From the NCBI GenBank assembly GCA_017545665.1, contig JAFWKQ010000108.1, positions 1-42,557 on the forward strand: a DNA stretch of 42,557 nucleotides, written 5' to 3'. Origin of the DNA: Atopobiaceae bacterium (lineage in GTDB: Bacteria > Actinomycetota > Coriobacteriia > Coriobacteriales > Atopobiaceae). The notes below the pieces were generated by a model, which searched no databases, was not told where the DNA came from, and worked only from the letters and a program-made list of their open reading frames with translations. The translations under genes and the position numbers were made by a program. Every line of letters starts with the position of its first letter. Positions within the stretch are counted from its first letter, which is position 1. Below, piece after piece: positions 1 to 7,363 of the stretch.

Positions 1-162
1 AACGACAACAACGAGATCATCGGCTTCGAGTTCCTTAACCTCGGCAAGTTCATGGAAGACGTCAAGGCTGGCAAGGATGCCAATGAGGCCATTAAGGCCA
101 ACACCGGTCGTTACGGCCAGTGGGATGCTCCCGCCAAGACCATCGATCCGCGCAAAGAGTAA
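1..162 (+). CDS. NifU-like iron-sulfur cluster assembly scaffold protein, C-terminal fragment
   Basis: The window opens inside a reading frame of 53 codons ending in TAA, 22 bases before the next gene. The visible tail contains the stretches EIIGFEFLNLGKF and IDPRKE, which resemble the C-terminus of the NifU/IscU-like scaffold proteins usually encoded directly before GGGtGRT proteins. The cysteines that would carry the cluster lie upstream and cannot be seen. The assignment therefore rests on the tail sequence and on the neighbour. The role would be holding nascent Fe-S clusters in the cytoplasm. Co-transcription with the next gene is likely, because only a ribosome-binding site separates them. 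Confidence 0.6.
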   Translation, partial: NDNNEIIGFEFLNLGKFMEDVKAGKDANEAIKANTGRYGQWDAPAKTIDPRKE

Positions 163-184
163 ATACAGGAAGGGAGTGAGATAG

Positions 185-1186
185 ATGGCAGTTTCGTTCG
201 AAGGCTATGAGCGCCGCATCGTCAAGATCAACAAGACGCTCGCTGAGTATGGTATCGCCGACCTCGAGGAAGCACTGAAGATTTGCACCGACCTCGGCTT
301 CAACCCCTACGACATCACCGAGGACATCCAGTCCATCGCATTCGAGAACGCCAAGTGGGCCTATACCCTTGGTTGCGCCATTGCCGTTAAGAAGGGCGTC
401 AAGAACGCCGCTGAGGCCGCTGCCGCCATCGGCATCGGTCTGCAGGCCTTCTGCGTTCCCGGCTCCGTAGCCGAGGACCGCAAGGTGGGTCTGGGCCATG
501 GCAACCTGGGCGAGATGCTGCTCGGCGAGGACACCGAGTGCTTCGCGTTCCTGGCAGGTCATGAGTCCTTCGCAGCCGCTGAGGGCGCCATTGGCATCGC
601 CAACAACGCCAACAAGGCTCGCAAGAAACCGCTGCGCGTTATCCTGAACGGCCTCGGCAAGGACGCCGCCCAGATTATCGCCCGCATCAATGGCTTCACC
701 TATGTACAGACCAAGTTCGACTACTTCACGGGCGAGCTTGAGGTCGTACAGACCATCCCCTATTCCGATGGTCCTCGTTCCAAGGTTAACTGCTACGGCG
801 CCGACGACGTCCGCGAGGGCGTTGCCATCATGTGGCACGAGAATGCCGACATCTCCATTACCGGCAACTCCACGAACCCCACGCGCTTCCAGCACCCCGT
901 GGCGGGCACATACTTCAAGGAGCGCACGCTCGCTGGCAAGAAGTACTTCTCCGTCGCATCCGGTGGCGGCACCGGCCGTACGCTGCATCCCGACAACATG
1001 CATGCCGGCCCCGCCTCCTACGGCATGACCGACACCATGGGTCGTATGCACAGCTCCGCCCAGTTCGCCGGCTCCTCCTCCGTGCCTGCACACGTAGACA
1101 TGATGGGTCTTATCGGCATGGGCAACAACCCCATGGTTGGCTGCACCGTCGCATGCGCCGTCGCGGTAGAGCAGGCTCTTAAGTAA
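185..1186 (+). CDS. GGGtGRT family protein
   Basis: This 333-residue soluble protein carries the family-naming motif GGGTGRT at about residues 259-265, followed by LHPDNMHAGPASYGMTDT and a glycine-rich end (MMGLIGMGNNPMVG). The family is widespread in anaerobes and archaea, and its biochemical function is, to my knowledge, not established. It is typically found beside a NifU-like scaffold gene, as here, which suggests a role linked to iron-sulfur metabolism; that link is inference. The start is ATG with a strong purine-rich ribosome site (GGGAG) about ten bases upstream. A terminator follows directly, so this is the last gene of its operon. Confidence 0.9.
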   Translation: MAVSFEGYERRIVKINKTLAEYGIADLEEALKICTDLGFNPYDITEDIQSIAFENAKWAYTLGCAIAVKKGVKNAAEAAAAIGIGLQAFCVPGSVAEDRKVGLGHGNLGEMLLGEDTECFAFLAGHESFAAAEGAIGIANNANKARKKPLRVILNGLGKDAAQIIARINGFTYVQTKFDYFTGELEVVQTIPYSDGPRSKVNCYGADDVREGVAIMWHENADISITGNSTNPTRFQHPVAGTYFKERTLAGKKYFSVASGGGTGRTLHPDNMHAGPASYGMTDTMGRMHSSAQFAGSSSVPAHVDMMGLIGMGNNPMVGCTVACAVAVEQALK

Positions 1187-1206
1187 GCTTTAGCTGCAAC
1201 GATTTT

Positions 1207-1238
1207 GCCCGTCGCCTTTATGGCGGCGGGCTTTTTTT
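1207..1238 (+). terminator. Rho-independent terminator after the GGGtGRT gene
   Basis: The stem GCCCGTCGCC / GGCGGCGGGC with a five-base loop has one G-U pair and is followed by seven T on the plus strand. It lies 20 bases after the GGGtGRT stop and between convergent genes. Confidence 0.9.
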
Positions 1239-1289
1239 AGCAAGACACCTTTCCTCTGACCTCGAGTTGAGGCCACGCTCCAACCACTG

Positions 1290-2072
1290 CTATGCCCGTT
1301 TAAAAAAGCTCCTATAGAGCTTAAGCTCCTCCGGATCGTCTTTGCTCGAGATAAACCTAACGTTCCCAGGTGACATACCCTCTTTAAGCAAACCTTCTTC
1401 CTCCAGCCTGCGATGCAGCTGCCGGGCAGTTCCCTCTGCGCCGTCAAAGAATGGCACGTCTCCCACCACGTTCTTTATTTGCCGACGAATAAACGGATAG
1501 TGCGTACATCCCAACACCACGGCATCCACGCGATTCGCATATGGTCCCACAAGCTTTTGGAGTTGGTCCGCAAGATCAGGCGCATCCAAATTGCCCTGCT
1601 CTATTCGCGCGGCAAGGCCCGCACACGGAACAGAATCAACCTCTGCCTCGCCGCCCCATTCGCCCAACAGCTGTTGGAACTTCTCTAGTCGCACCGTCAT
1701 CGGCGTTGCCATGACGAGCACGCGCCCATGGCGTCTTGCCAGCACCGCAGGCTTAAGGGCGGGTTCAACGCCCACGATCGGAATCGTGGAATACCGATTT
1801 CGAAGCACTTCCGCAGCGGCTGAGGTGGCGGTATTGCAGGCGATTACGATGGCCTTGCAGCCCCTTTCCACCAAGCCATCCACAATGCGCGACGAAAGGG
1901 CACGCACTTCGTCCGTGGTTTTCTCGCCATAGGGAGCATTGGCAGAGTCACCAAAGTACACAAAGTCCTCGTTCGGCAGCTCACGAACAAGCGCGCCAAG
2001 GACGCTTATACCGCCAACACCCGAATCGAACACCCCAATGTATCCTCGCAGGTCAACGTCGTTCACAATCAT
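1290..2072 (-). CDS. murI: Glutamate racemase
   Basis: This 260-residue cytoplasmic enzyme interconverts L- and D-glutamate to supply D-Glu for peptidoglycan. The N-terminal IGVFDSGVGG motif and both catalytic cysteines are visible: Cys79 in ACNTAT and Cys189 in GCTHYP. Length matches the family. The ATG is preceded by a GAGGGGG ribosome site that sits rather close to it. The gene is divergent from the SlyD-like gene, with only 67 bases between the two starts, so their promoters must overlap. No operon partner is visible on its 3' side, where it converges on the GGGtGRT gene. Confidence 0.95.
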   Translation of the reverse strand: MIVNDVDLRGYIGVFDSGVGGISVLGALVRELPNEDFVYFGDSANAPYGEKTTDEVRALSSRIVDGLVERGCKAIVIACNTATSAAAEVLRNRYSTIPIVGVEPALKPAVLARRHGRVLVMATPMTVRLEKFQQLLGEWGGEAEVDSVPCAGLAARIEQGNLDAPDLADQLQKLVGPYANRVDAVVLGCTHYPFIRRQIKNVVGDVPFFDGAEGTARQLHRRLEEEGLLKEGMSPGNVRFISSKDDPEELKLYRSFFKRA

Positions 2073-2139
2073 GCCCCCTCAATTTCAACTCCACCATGGT
2101 ACACTAGCGCAACGCTCACGCAATGTAGAAAGGAAAACC

Positions 2140-2565
2140 ATGAGCAACGAAGGAAAGCGGGTCAAGGTCCACTACGTTGGCACCCTGGATGATGGAACGA
2201 AATTCGACTCTTCGCGCGACCGCGGCGAACCGCTGGCTTTTACCTGCATGGCAGGCCAAATGATTCCCGGCTTTGACGCTGCCGTGCGCGATATGGAGGT
2301 TGGCTCCACCATTACCATACGTCTTGAGCCTGAGGACGCCTACGGACCGCGCCGCATGGAAATGGTGCAAACACTGCCCATCGCACAGCTGCCTGGCGCA
2401 GAGAACCTTACCGTCGGCCAGCGCGTCATGTTGGGCTCTCCTTCCGGGCAGCCAATCCAAGCAACCGTTTGCGACAAAACCGACGACGCCATTACGTTTG
2501 ACATGAACCACGAGATGGCAGGCAAGGCTCTCACGTTTGAGATCGAGCTGCTCGAGGCAAAGTAA
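2140..2565 (+). CDS. FKBP-type peptidyl-prolyl cis-trans isomerase, SlyD-like
   Basis: The protein has 141 residues from the ATG at 2140, which follows an AAAGGA ribosome site. The longer open frame reaching back to 1939 overlaps murI and has no such site. The order is FKBP half (VHYVGTLDDGTKFDSS, then AGQMIPGFDAAVRDMEVG), an inserted flap-like segment after EDAYGPR, and the returning FKBP strand near the C-terminus. That is the SlyD plan: a proline isomerase with a chaperone insert. The His/Cys-rich metal-binding tail of E. coli SlyD is absent. It would act on folding proteins in the cytoplasm. Confidence 0.9.
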   Translation: MSNEGKRVKVHYVGTLDDGTKFDSSRDRGEPLAFTCMAGQMIPGFDAAVRDMEVGSTITIRLEPEDAYGPRRMEMVQTLPIAQLPGAENLTVGQRVMLGSPSGQPIQATVCDKTDDAITFDMNHEMAGKALTFEIELLEAK

Positions 2566-2586
2566 GACGCTGGCTCGAAACCTCAA

Positions 2587-2605
2587 ATTGGGGACAGGCC
2601 CCAAT
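2587..2605. repeat. Short palindrome with GGGGACAGGCCCC core
   Basis: The sequence ATTGGGG-ACAGG-CCCCAAT is a perfect 7-bp inverted repeat with a five-base loop, just after the SlyD-like stop. Its core resembles those of the larger palindromes at 16574, 30983 and 37734. Confidence 0.6.
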
Positions 2606-2616
2606 CTATGAAAACA

Positions 2617-2656
2617 ACGGCGGGCACGCCTCAACAAACGTGTCCGCCGTCTTTTT
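2617..2656 (+). terminator. Terminator between the SlyD-like gene and the NlpC/P60 gene
   Basis: A 12-bp stem (2617-2628 with 2639-2650, one G-U pair) is followed by CTTTTT. It separates two convergent genes. Confidence 0.85.
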
Positions 2657-2681
2657 GCCTTCGAAATGTGAAATGCGAATG

Positions 2682-3938
2682 TTAGTAGCTGCTACTGCTG
2701 CTGCTGCTATCACTACTGCTGCTGCTTCCGCCCAGCGAGCCGCCACCAACCACATTCATGTAGTTCACGTCACGTACCGCTACGCCGCCGTTAGGAATGG
2801 AGTCAATAACCTGACCGTCGCCAACGTACACGCCCACGTGGCCAACCTCACGGCCACCGTAGGAATAGAACACGAGGTCACCAGCCTGCAGACTATTCAC
2901 GTCTGTAGTGATGTTGCTACCGACCTCCTGATAGAGCGTCTCGGGCGAGCTGGAACGCGAGTCGCGGCCGAGTCCGTAGTCGACGACGCCAGAGCAGGTA
3001 AATGACGAGGTGGAGTTGTCACCAGTGTAGTTATAGCCACTCCACTGGTATCCAGAGCCCAGCAGCGAGTACACGCGCGAAAGCAGATCAGAGGCGCCAG
3101 AATACGAGCCCGACGTCGAACCTGAGCTCAGCACAGATCCAAGCGCCGCAGCAGTCCCGGATCCGGAGTCAGAGCCCGAGTCGGAGCTAGCCATCGCGGA
3201 AATGTTGCCACTGGATATGGCTTCCGCGGCTTCGCTGCCAAACGCAGCCTCAAGCTGGCCCTTGTCCATACTTGACAGAATCTGCAAGGAGGCAGCGGCA
3301 GCTGCTTCTCTTTGCTCGGCATCGGCAGAGGCAAGCTGCATTACCACATCTTCGGGCAGTTGCTGAATGAATGCCTGCGCAACCGAGTCTGCCTGCTGTG
3401 CCGCGGCAGAACGCTGCTGCTCCTCGGCAATGTATTGCTCTTGGTCGCTCTTTGCCTTCTCCAAGTCGCTCTTGTGTTGCGTGAGCTCGGCATACAGATT
3501 GTCTACCGTGGAAATCGTCTCGCTCTGATGTTGCGCAACCTTGTTTGCGTACACGAGACGCGAGACAAAGTCCTCGAAGCTCCGAGAGTTGAGGATAATA
3601 TCCAGAATAGAAGCAGTTCCCTGCTTGTAGTCGTTGGATACAAACTTCGAGAGCTCCTCTTTTGCGACTTTGAGCTTTTGATCCGTTTCCTCGATCTTTG
3701 CATCTAGCTCGCCTATGAGCTCTTCCGTCTTGCCCAGCCTTTGCTGGACGGTGATGAGGTCGTATTGGCTTTGTTCTGCTTCGATATAGAGCTGCGTTAT
3801 CTCATCGGTCAGCTTCTTGATATCCTTGGTGGAGCCATCGTCAGCCAACGCGACGGGAGCTTGCGAGAGTGCCAGTCCAAACGAGAGGGCGGCGGTTACC
3901 ACCAACCTGCCACGATTGAGCCTACTTGACTTATGCAT
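2682..3938 (-). CDS. Secreted coiled-coil NlpC/P60 peptidoglycan endopeptidase
   Basis: The protein has 418 residues. A signal peptide (residues 1 to about 33, cleavage near ALA-DD) is followed by a long coiled coil (about 38-185). An Ala/Gln-rich and then Ser/Gly-rich linker (about 200-285) leads to a C-terminal NlpC/P60 domain. The catalytic Cys315 sits in FTCSGVVDYG and His367 in VGHVGVYVGDG. The protein ends in a serine-rich tail. This is the layout of PcsB/RipA-type hydrolases that cut stem peptides during septation, with the coiled coil thought to be a regulatory or docking arm. The start ATG has an AGGAGTG ribosome site. It is transcribed alone from a long upstream region. Confidence 0.92.
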   Translation of the reverse strand: MHKSSRLNRGRLVVTAALSFGLALSQAPVALADDGSTKDIKKLTDEITQLYIEAEQSQYDLITVQQRLGKTEELIGELDAKIEETDQKLKVAKEELSKFVSNDYKQGTASILDIILNSRSFEDFVSRLVYANKVAQHQSETISTVDNLYAELTQHKSDLEKAKSDQEQYIAEEQQRSAAAQQADSVAQAFIQQLPEDVVMQLASADAEQREAAAAASLQILSSMDKGQLEAAFGSEAAEAISSGNISAMASSDSGSDSGSGTAAALGSVLSSGSTSGSYSGASDLLSRVYSLLGSGYQWSGYNYTGDNSTSSFTCSGVVDYGLGRDSRSSSPETLYQEVGSNITTDVNSLQAGDLVFYSYGGREVGHVGVYVGDGQVIDSIPNGGVAVRDVNYMNVVGGGSLGGSSSSSDSSSSSSSY

Positions 3939-4251
3939 TAGAACACTCCTTTTGCATATGGGTCAAAACTTCTTACACTCCTTGTCCGCTGCTCGCTACA
4001 GCAGCAGACAGAAACATAATAGTGCTTTTTTACCCAGAAGGCTGTTATTTGCAATTCTCCACACTGTAACATCACGTTGTGACCATGGGACCTTCACGAC
4101 TCCTCAAATCGGTAATTGCACCCAAATAGAGGGATACTTGGCAAGAAGAAGGTCTTTAAACACTATATTAAAAGGTGCAAGCGAATACTAAACTGGCGAA
4201 AAATGTCGTACACTTCTTCCACGTCATCAAAGCAAACCGAGAGGACGCATC
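3939..4251. other. Divergent promoter region, 313 bases, no gene
   Basis: This is relatively AT-rich DNA between the divergent NlpC/P60 and metY genes. A perfect 6-bp hairpin (3988-4005, GCTGCT/AGCAGC) lies in the leader of the minus-strand gene. TATATT at 4164-4169 could be the -10 box for metY, but no well-spaced -35 is evident. I looked for c-di-AMP (ydaO), SAM and T-box leader features and did not recognise any. Open frames here overlap one another and lack ribosome sites. Confidence 0.5.
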
Positions 4252-5544
4252 ATGGCACAAGACCATACGCAAGGCATTGGCACACGCTGTGTGCAGGCAG
4301 GATATACGCCGGGTAACGGCGAGCCTCGTCAGATTCCCATCGTGCAGAGCACCACGTTCAAATACGACACTGGCGCTGGGATGGGCGCACTGTTTGACTT
4401 GGAAGCCGAAGGGTACTTTTACACCCGCCTGCAAAACCCCACCAACGATTATGTCGCTGGAAAAATATGTGCGCTCGAAGGCGGCACCGCCGCTATGCTT
4501 ACCAGCTCGGGTCAGGCGGCAAATTTCTTCTCAGTGTTCAACATCTGCGAGTGCGGCGGACACGTTGTTGCAAGCTCCGCAATTTACGGAGGAACTTTCA
4601 ACCTCCTTGCTCACACCATGGCAAAGATGGGCATCCAGACCACGTTTGTCTCGCCCGACTGCTCCGACGAGGAGCTCGAGGCCGCCTTTAAGCCCAACAC
4701 CAAGTGCGTGCTGGGCGAGACCATTGCCAACCCCGCCCTTGCGGTTTTGGACATCGATCGCTTTGCCAAGGCGGCACACAACCATGGCGTGCCCCTGATC
4801 GTAGACAACACCTTCCCCACGCCCGTAAACTGCCGACCCATAGAGTGGGGCGCCGACATCGTAACGCACTCCACCACCAAGTACATGGACGGTCATGGCA
4901 CTGCAGTGGGCGGGGCAATAGTGGATTCGGGTAACTTCGACTGGATGGCCCACGCAGACAAGTTCCCTGGCCTCACCACACCCGACGAAAGCTATCACGG
5001 CATCGTCTATGCGGAGCGCTTTGGCCAGGGAGGGGCCTTTATTACCAAGGCAACCTCTCAGCTCATGCGCGACTTTGGCTCCATTCAGAGCCCACAGCAC
5101 GCCTTCTACCTCAACCTAGGCCTCGAGAGCTTGCACGTGCGCATGCCCCAGCATTGCGCAAACGGAATGGCGCTTGCCGAGTTCCTGAGCAATCACCCCA
5201 AGGTGGAGTCGGTGAGCTATCCGAACCTTCCGGGTGACAAATACTACGACCTCGCGAAAAAGTACCTCCCCAACGGCGGTTGCGGCGTGGTGAGCTTTTG
5301 CGTAACGGGAGGACGCGCCACAGCTGAGCGCGTGATGGCGGCATTGCGCCTATGCGCCATCGAAACGCATGTGGCAGACGCACGTACCTGCTGCCTGCAT
5401 CCCGCAAGCACCACACACCGACAGATGTCCGACGAGGAACTGATGGCGGCAGGTGTGGCACCTGGCATGATTCGCCTCTCCTGCGGCCTGGAAAACACCG
5501 AGGACCTTTTAAGCGACGTCGCACAAGCCCTTGAACAGGCATAG
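4252..5544 (+). CDS. metY: O-acetylhomoserine sulfhydrylase (aminocarboxypropyltransferase)
   Basis: This is a 430-residue PLP enzyme of the Cys/Met metabolism family. It makes homocysteine from O-acetyl-L-homoserine and sulfide. The PLP lysine is Lys210 in HSTTKYMDGHG, and other family stretches are YTRLQNPT, SSGQAA, VDNTFPTP and a C-terminal IRLSCGLEN. The length (about 430) and the long insert after the PLP lysine favour MetY over cystathionine gamma-synthase or lyase, which are nearer 380-400. The ATG follows a GAGAGG site. The gene stands alone, and cysK, the other sulfide-assimilating enzyme in the window, lies 27 kb away. Confidence 0.92.
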   Translation: MAQDHTQGIGTRCVQAGYTPGNGEPRQIPIVQSTTFKYDTGAGMGALFDLEAEGYFYTRLQNPTNDYVAGKICALEGGTAAMLTSSGQAANFFSVFNICECGGHVVASSAIYGGTFNLLAHTMAKMGIQTTFVSPDCSDEELEAAFKPNTKCVLGETIANPALAVLDIDRFAKAAHNHGVPLIVDNTFPTPVNCRPIEWGADIVTHSTTKYMDGHGTAVGGAIVDSGNFDWMAHADKFPGLTTPDESYHGIVYAERFGQGGAFITKATSQLMRDFGSIQSPQHAFYLNLGLESLHVRMPQHCANGMALAEFLSNHPKVESVSYPNLPGDKYYDLAKKYLPNGGCGVVSFCVTGGRATAERVMAALRLCAIETHVADARTCCLHPASTTHRQMSDEELMAAGVAPGMIRLSCGLENTEDLLSDVAQALEQA

Positions 5545-5574
5545 CGTATACACCCCGCATTTGTACCCTAAACA

Positions 5575-5621
5575 AAACGCCCCCGGCGCCGCACACATCG
5601 TATGCGGCGCCGGGGGCGTTT
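5575..5621. terminator. Bidirectional terminator with long GC-rich palindrome
   Basis: Arms of nearly 20 bp, perfectly complementary (AAACGCCCCC... and ...GGGGGCGTTT), surround a short loop. It lies between the convergent metY and small-membrane-protein genes, and the AAA/TTT ends let it work on both strands. Confidence 0.8.
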
Positions 5622-5639
5622 CCCATGCTTTAGATCGTC

Positions 5640-5942
5640 TTAAAACATCCCCAGCAGCGCATTCCACCCGCCGGTCTGGAAGGCTTGGATATACGCATCG
5701 AACCTGCCGGTGAAAAAGAGCACGAGCAGCAGGACTATGTTCAGAACGTAGAAGAACAGAAACATGCGCGAATAGTTGCGGCGATTGATGTTCGCATCCG
5801 AAAAGCTGAACACGATCATAAAAATCGTGCCAATGATTGGGATTGAGTACAGGATTGAAAGGCCGATGTACGCAAACGTTCCAAGGGGCCTGAACTCTGG
5901 TGGAACGTTAAACGCGTCATACTCGGAAAAGTGGTCTGCCAT
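5640..5942 (-). CDS. Small two-helix membrane protein, unknown function
   Basis: This 100-residue protein has two clear hydrophobic segments, about residues 24-46 and 60-80, separated by a polar loop (SDANINRRNYSR). It has no signal-peptide cleavage site and no motif I recognise. An AAAGGAG ribosome site stands about seven bases before the ATG, which supports it as a real gene. A positive-inside reading of the loop arginines places the loop in the cytoplasm and both ends outside. It appears to be transcribed alone. The function is unknown. Confidence 0.75.
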   Translation of the reverse strand: MADHFSEYDAFNVPPEFRPLGTFAYIGLSILYSIPIIGTIFMIVFSFSDANINRRNYSRMFLFFYVLNIVLLLVLFFTGRFDAYIQAFQTGGWNALLGMF

Positions 5943-6078
5943 GGGTGGCTCCTTTCGGCTGCGTGGTAGTGCGTATTAGTTGCGTATGGAGATAGTGTAG
6001 CATCATTTAGCCACCCAATATGCAGAAATCGCCGAAGAACGCACGACGTAGCCGCCTAGGGAACTGGTCACTCCCGCG

Positions 6079-6157
6079 CCAACGCCCAGCCTGCATGCGG
6101 CTCCGTGCTCGCTTCGCTCACTCACTTCGTGAGTCACCGCTGCGGGCAGGGCGTTGG
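6079..6157. repeat. Interrupted palindrome with GCTCGCTTCGCTC core, copy 1
   Basis: The outer arms CCAACGCCC (6079-6087) and GGGCGTTGG (6149-6157) enclose GCGGCTCC, GCTCGCTTCGCTC and ACTTCGTGAGT. The same interior occurs at 10800-10881 and 28101-28370 inside different arms. It starts 15 bases after the stop of the minus-strand gene at 6172, so it probably folds in that transcript's 3' end, possibly as a terminator. Confidence 0.8.
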
Positions 6158-6171
6158 GGCAGGCGTGAACC

Positions 6172-6858
6172 CTAACAGGGCGCAAGATCGAGAGCACTCA
6201 GCCCCTCGATCACGTCTCCGTCGTCAAACATGAGCGAATAGGTTATTTCGTCTTCTGTTTTGTCCACGACGCACACAACGCCACAATATGCGTCGTCATC
6301 CTCAAAGCCTGGCGCAACGAACCTCATGCGTTGTCCGAGCCTTATGCCCTTGGCATGCTGTTCGTCATCCAGCGCACGTAACAGGTCCTCTTGAGCACGT
6401 ATGAGCTCGCCCGCCGCCTCGACCTCATACTCTAACCTCTCATTCAAAAGCGCCACGCCACGTATTACGCCATAAAGCCACGTTTCGTCCTGTTTGAGCG
6501 ACACTTCCTGCCCCACCTCAAAGCGAGGGCTCAGTTCGTCTGGCACTTGCTCAATTGCGCCCGTTCGCTCGTCCACGACACGAGACAAAAACGCCACGTA
6601 TCTTTGTCGCAGCAATGCCTCGCGGGCAGAGGCGACTGGATGGGCACCGGCCAACATTGCCATGAGCACCGCGCGCGCGTCCTCAACAGGCGCCAAACTC
6701 AACTGACTCTGTTCTATTGCCTTTACGACTAGCTCCTCCAGCGAAATGTCGTAAAACGTCGCTTGCCCCATGCCGACCATTCCAACGACTTCGCCTAAGG
6801 TTCGTTTACCGTCATATTGAAAGACGACGGCCTCCCCCATTCTGAACATGGGCCGCAT
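6172..6858 (-). CDS. Protein with three SH3/Tudor-like repeats, coupled to the MIF homologue
   Basis: The protein has 228 residues from an ATG that shares bases with the preceding stop (TAATG), so translation is coupled to the MIF-like gene. The longer open frame would run 43 codons into that gene and is less likely. Three similar blocks can be seen: about residues 5-43 (FRMGEAVVFQYDGKRTLGEV), 113-163 (FEVGQEVSLKQ...YGVIRG) and 172-225 (IRLGQRMRFV...CGVVCV). Each has the pattern G-x-x-V/M-x-F/L, then G-x-V, then Y. This looks like repeated small beta barrels of SH3, Tudor or CarD type, joined by a helical stretch (about 44-100). I do not recognise the family and assign no function. Confidence 0.7.
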   Translation of the reverse strand: MRPMFRMGEAVVFQYDGKRTLGEVVGMVGMGQATFYDISLEELVVKAIEQSQLSLAPVEDARAVLMAMLAGAHPVASAREALLRQRYVAFLSRVVDERTGAIEQVPDELSPRFEVGQEVSLKQDETWLYGVIRGVALLNERLEYEVEAAGELIRAQEDLLRALDDEQHAKGIRLGQRMRFVAPGFEDDDAYCGVVCVVDKTEDEITYSLMFDDGDVIEGLSALDLAPC

Positions 6859-7205
6859 TAGAACGTATCGCCGTTCCAACCCCAACGCGTCCGCATCATG
6901 GGATGGTAGGTAACGTATACGCAATCGCCAGGAATTCCCAACTCCGTGCGCAGGAGGTCGCAGATCCGCGCGGTAAAGGCACTGCATCCCTCGTCTGGCG
7001 TATCGCCAATGAGACTCACGGAAACAAAGGCGCCCTTCTCGAGCTTCCTGCCACCCAGCCAGAGCGAGTACTCGTCGTCGATGCCTACCATCAAATAGCT
7101 CTCGCCTTTGCCAAACACCGATACGGCTTCTCCCAGTCCAGTCTTTATGGCATCGCGTTCGCTGGTACTTACGGGAACGGTGATCTTTGCGTCTACGAAG
7201 GGCAT
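6858..7205 (-). CDS. MIF-like tautomerase (macrophage migration inhibitory factor family)
   Basis: The protein has 115 residues, the exact size of eukaryotic MIF. It starts MPFVDAKITVP, so removing the initiator methionine would expose the catalytic N-terminal proline. It ends GWNGDTF, close to the GWNNSTF end of MIF, and VYVTYHPM matches MIF's VYINYYDM. Family members are trimeric and tautomerise keto-enol substrates such as phenylpyruvate; the true bacterial substrate is unknown. The CxxC seen in mammalian MIF is absent. A ribosome site AAAGGA precedes the ATG. It is the first gene of a two-gene unit, with TAATG coupling to the next. Confidence 0.88.
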   Translation of the reverse strand: MPFVDAKITVPVSTSERDAIKTGLGEAVSVFGKGESYLMVGIDDEYSLWLGGRKLEKGAFVSVSLIGDTPDEGCSAFTARICDLLRTELGIPGDCVYVTYHPMMRTRWGWNGDTF

Positions 7206-7363
7206 GGCAATTCCTTTCTTGAACGATTTGGATGCGTAGGTTGCGGGTGTTTAGTTTTTCGAATTTGTTAGGACTACTTGAATATAGCAGTAACTTCTAC
7301 TATTTTATTCGAGAAACAAAACATTTTTTGCCACCAACGTACTCTTAAAACGAAAAAGGATGC

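Noticed and set aside
3939..4251. c-di-AMP (ydaO) riboswitch before the NlpC/P60 gene, or a SAM riboswitch before metY
   Set aside because: I searched for the conserved elements on both strands because the downstream genes are typical targets, but did not find them.
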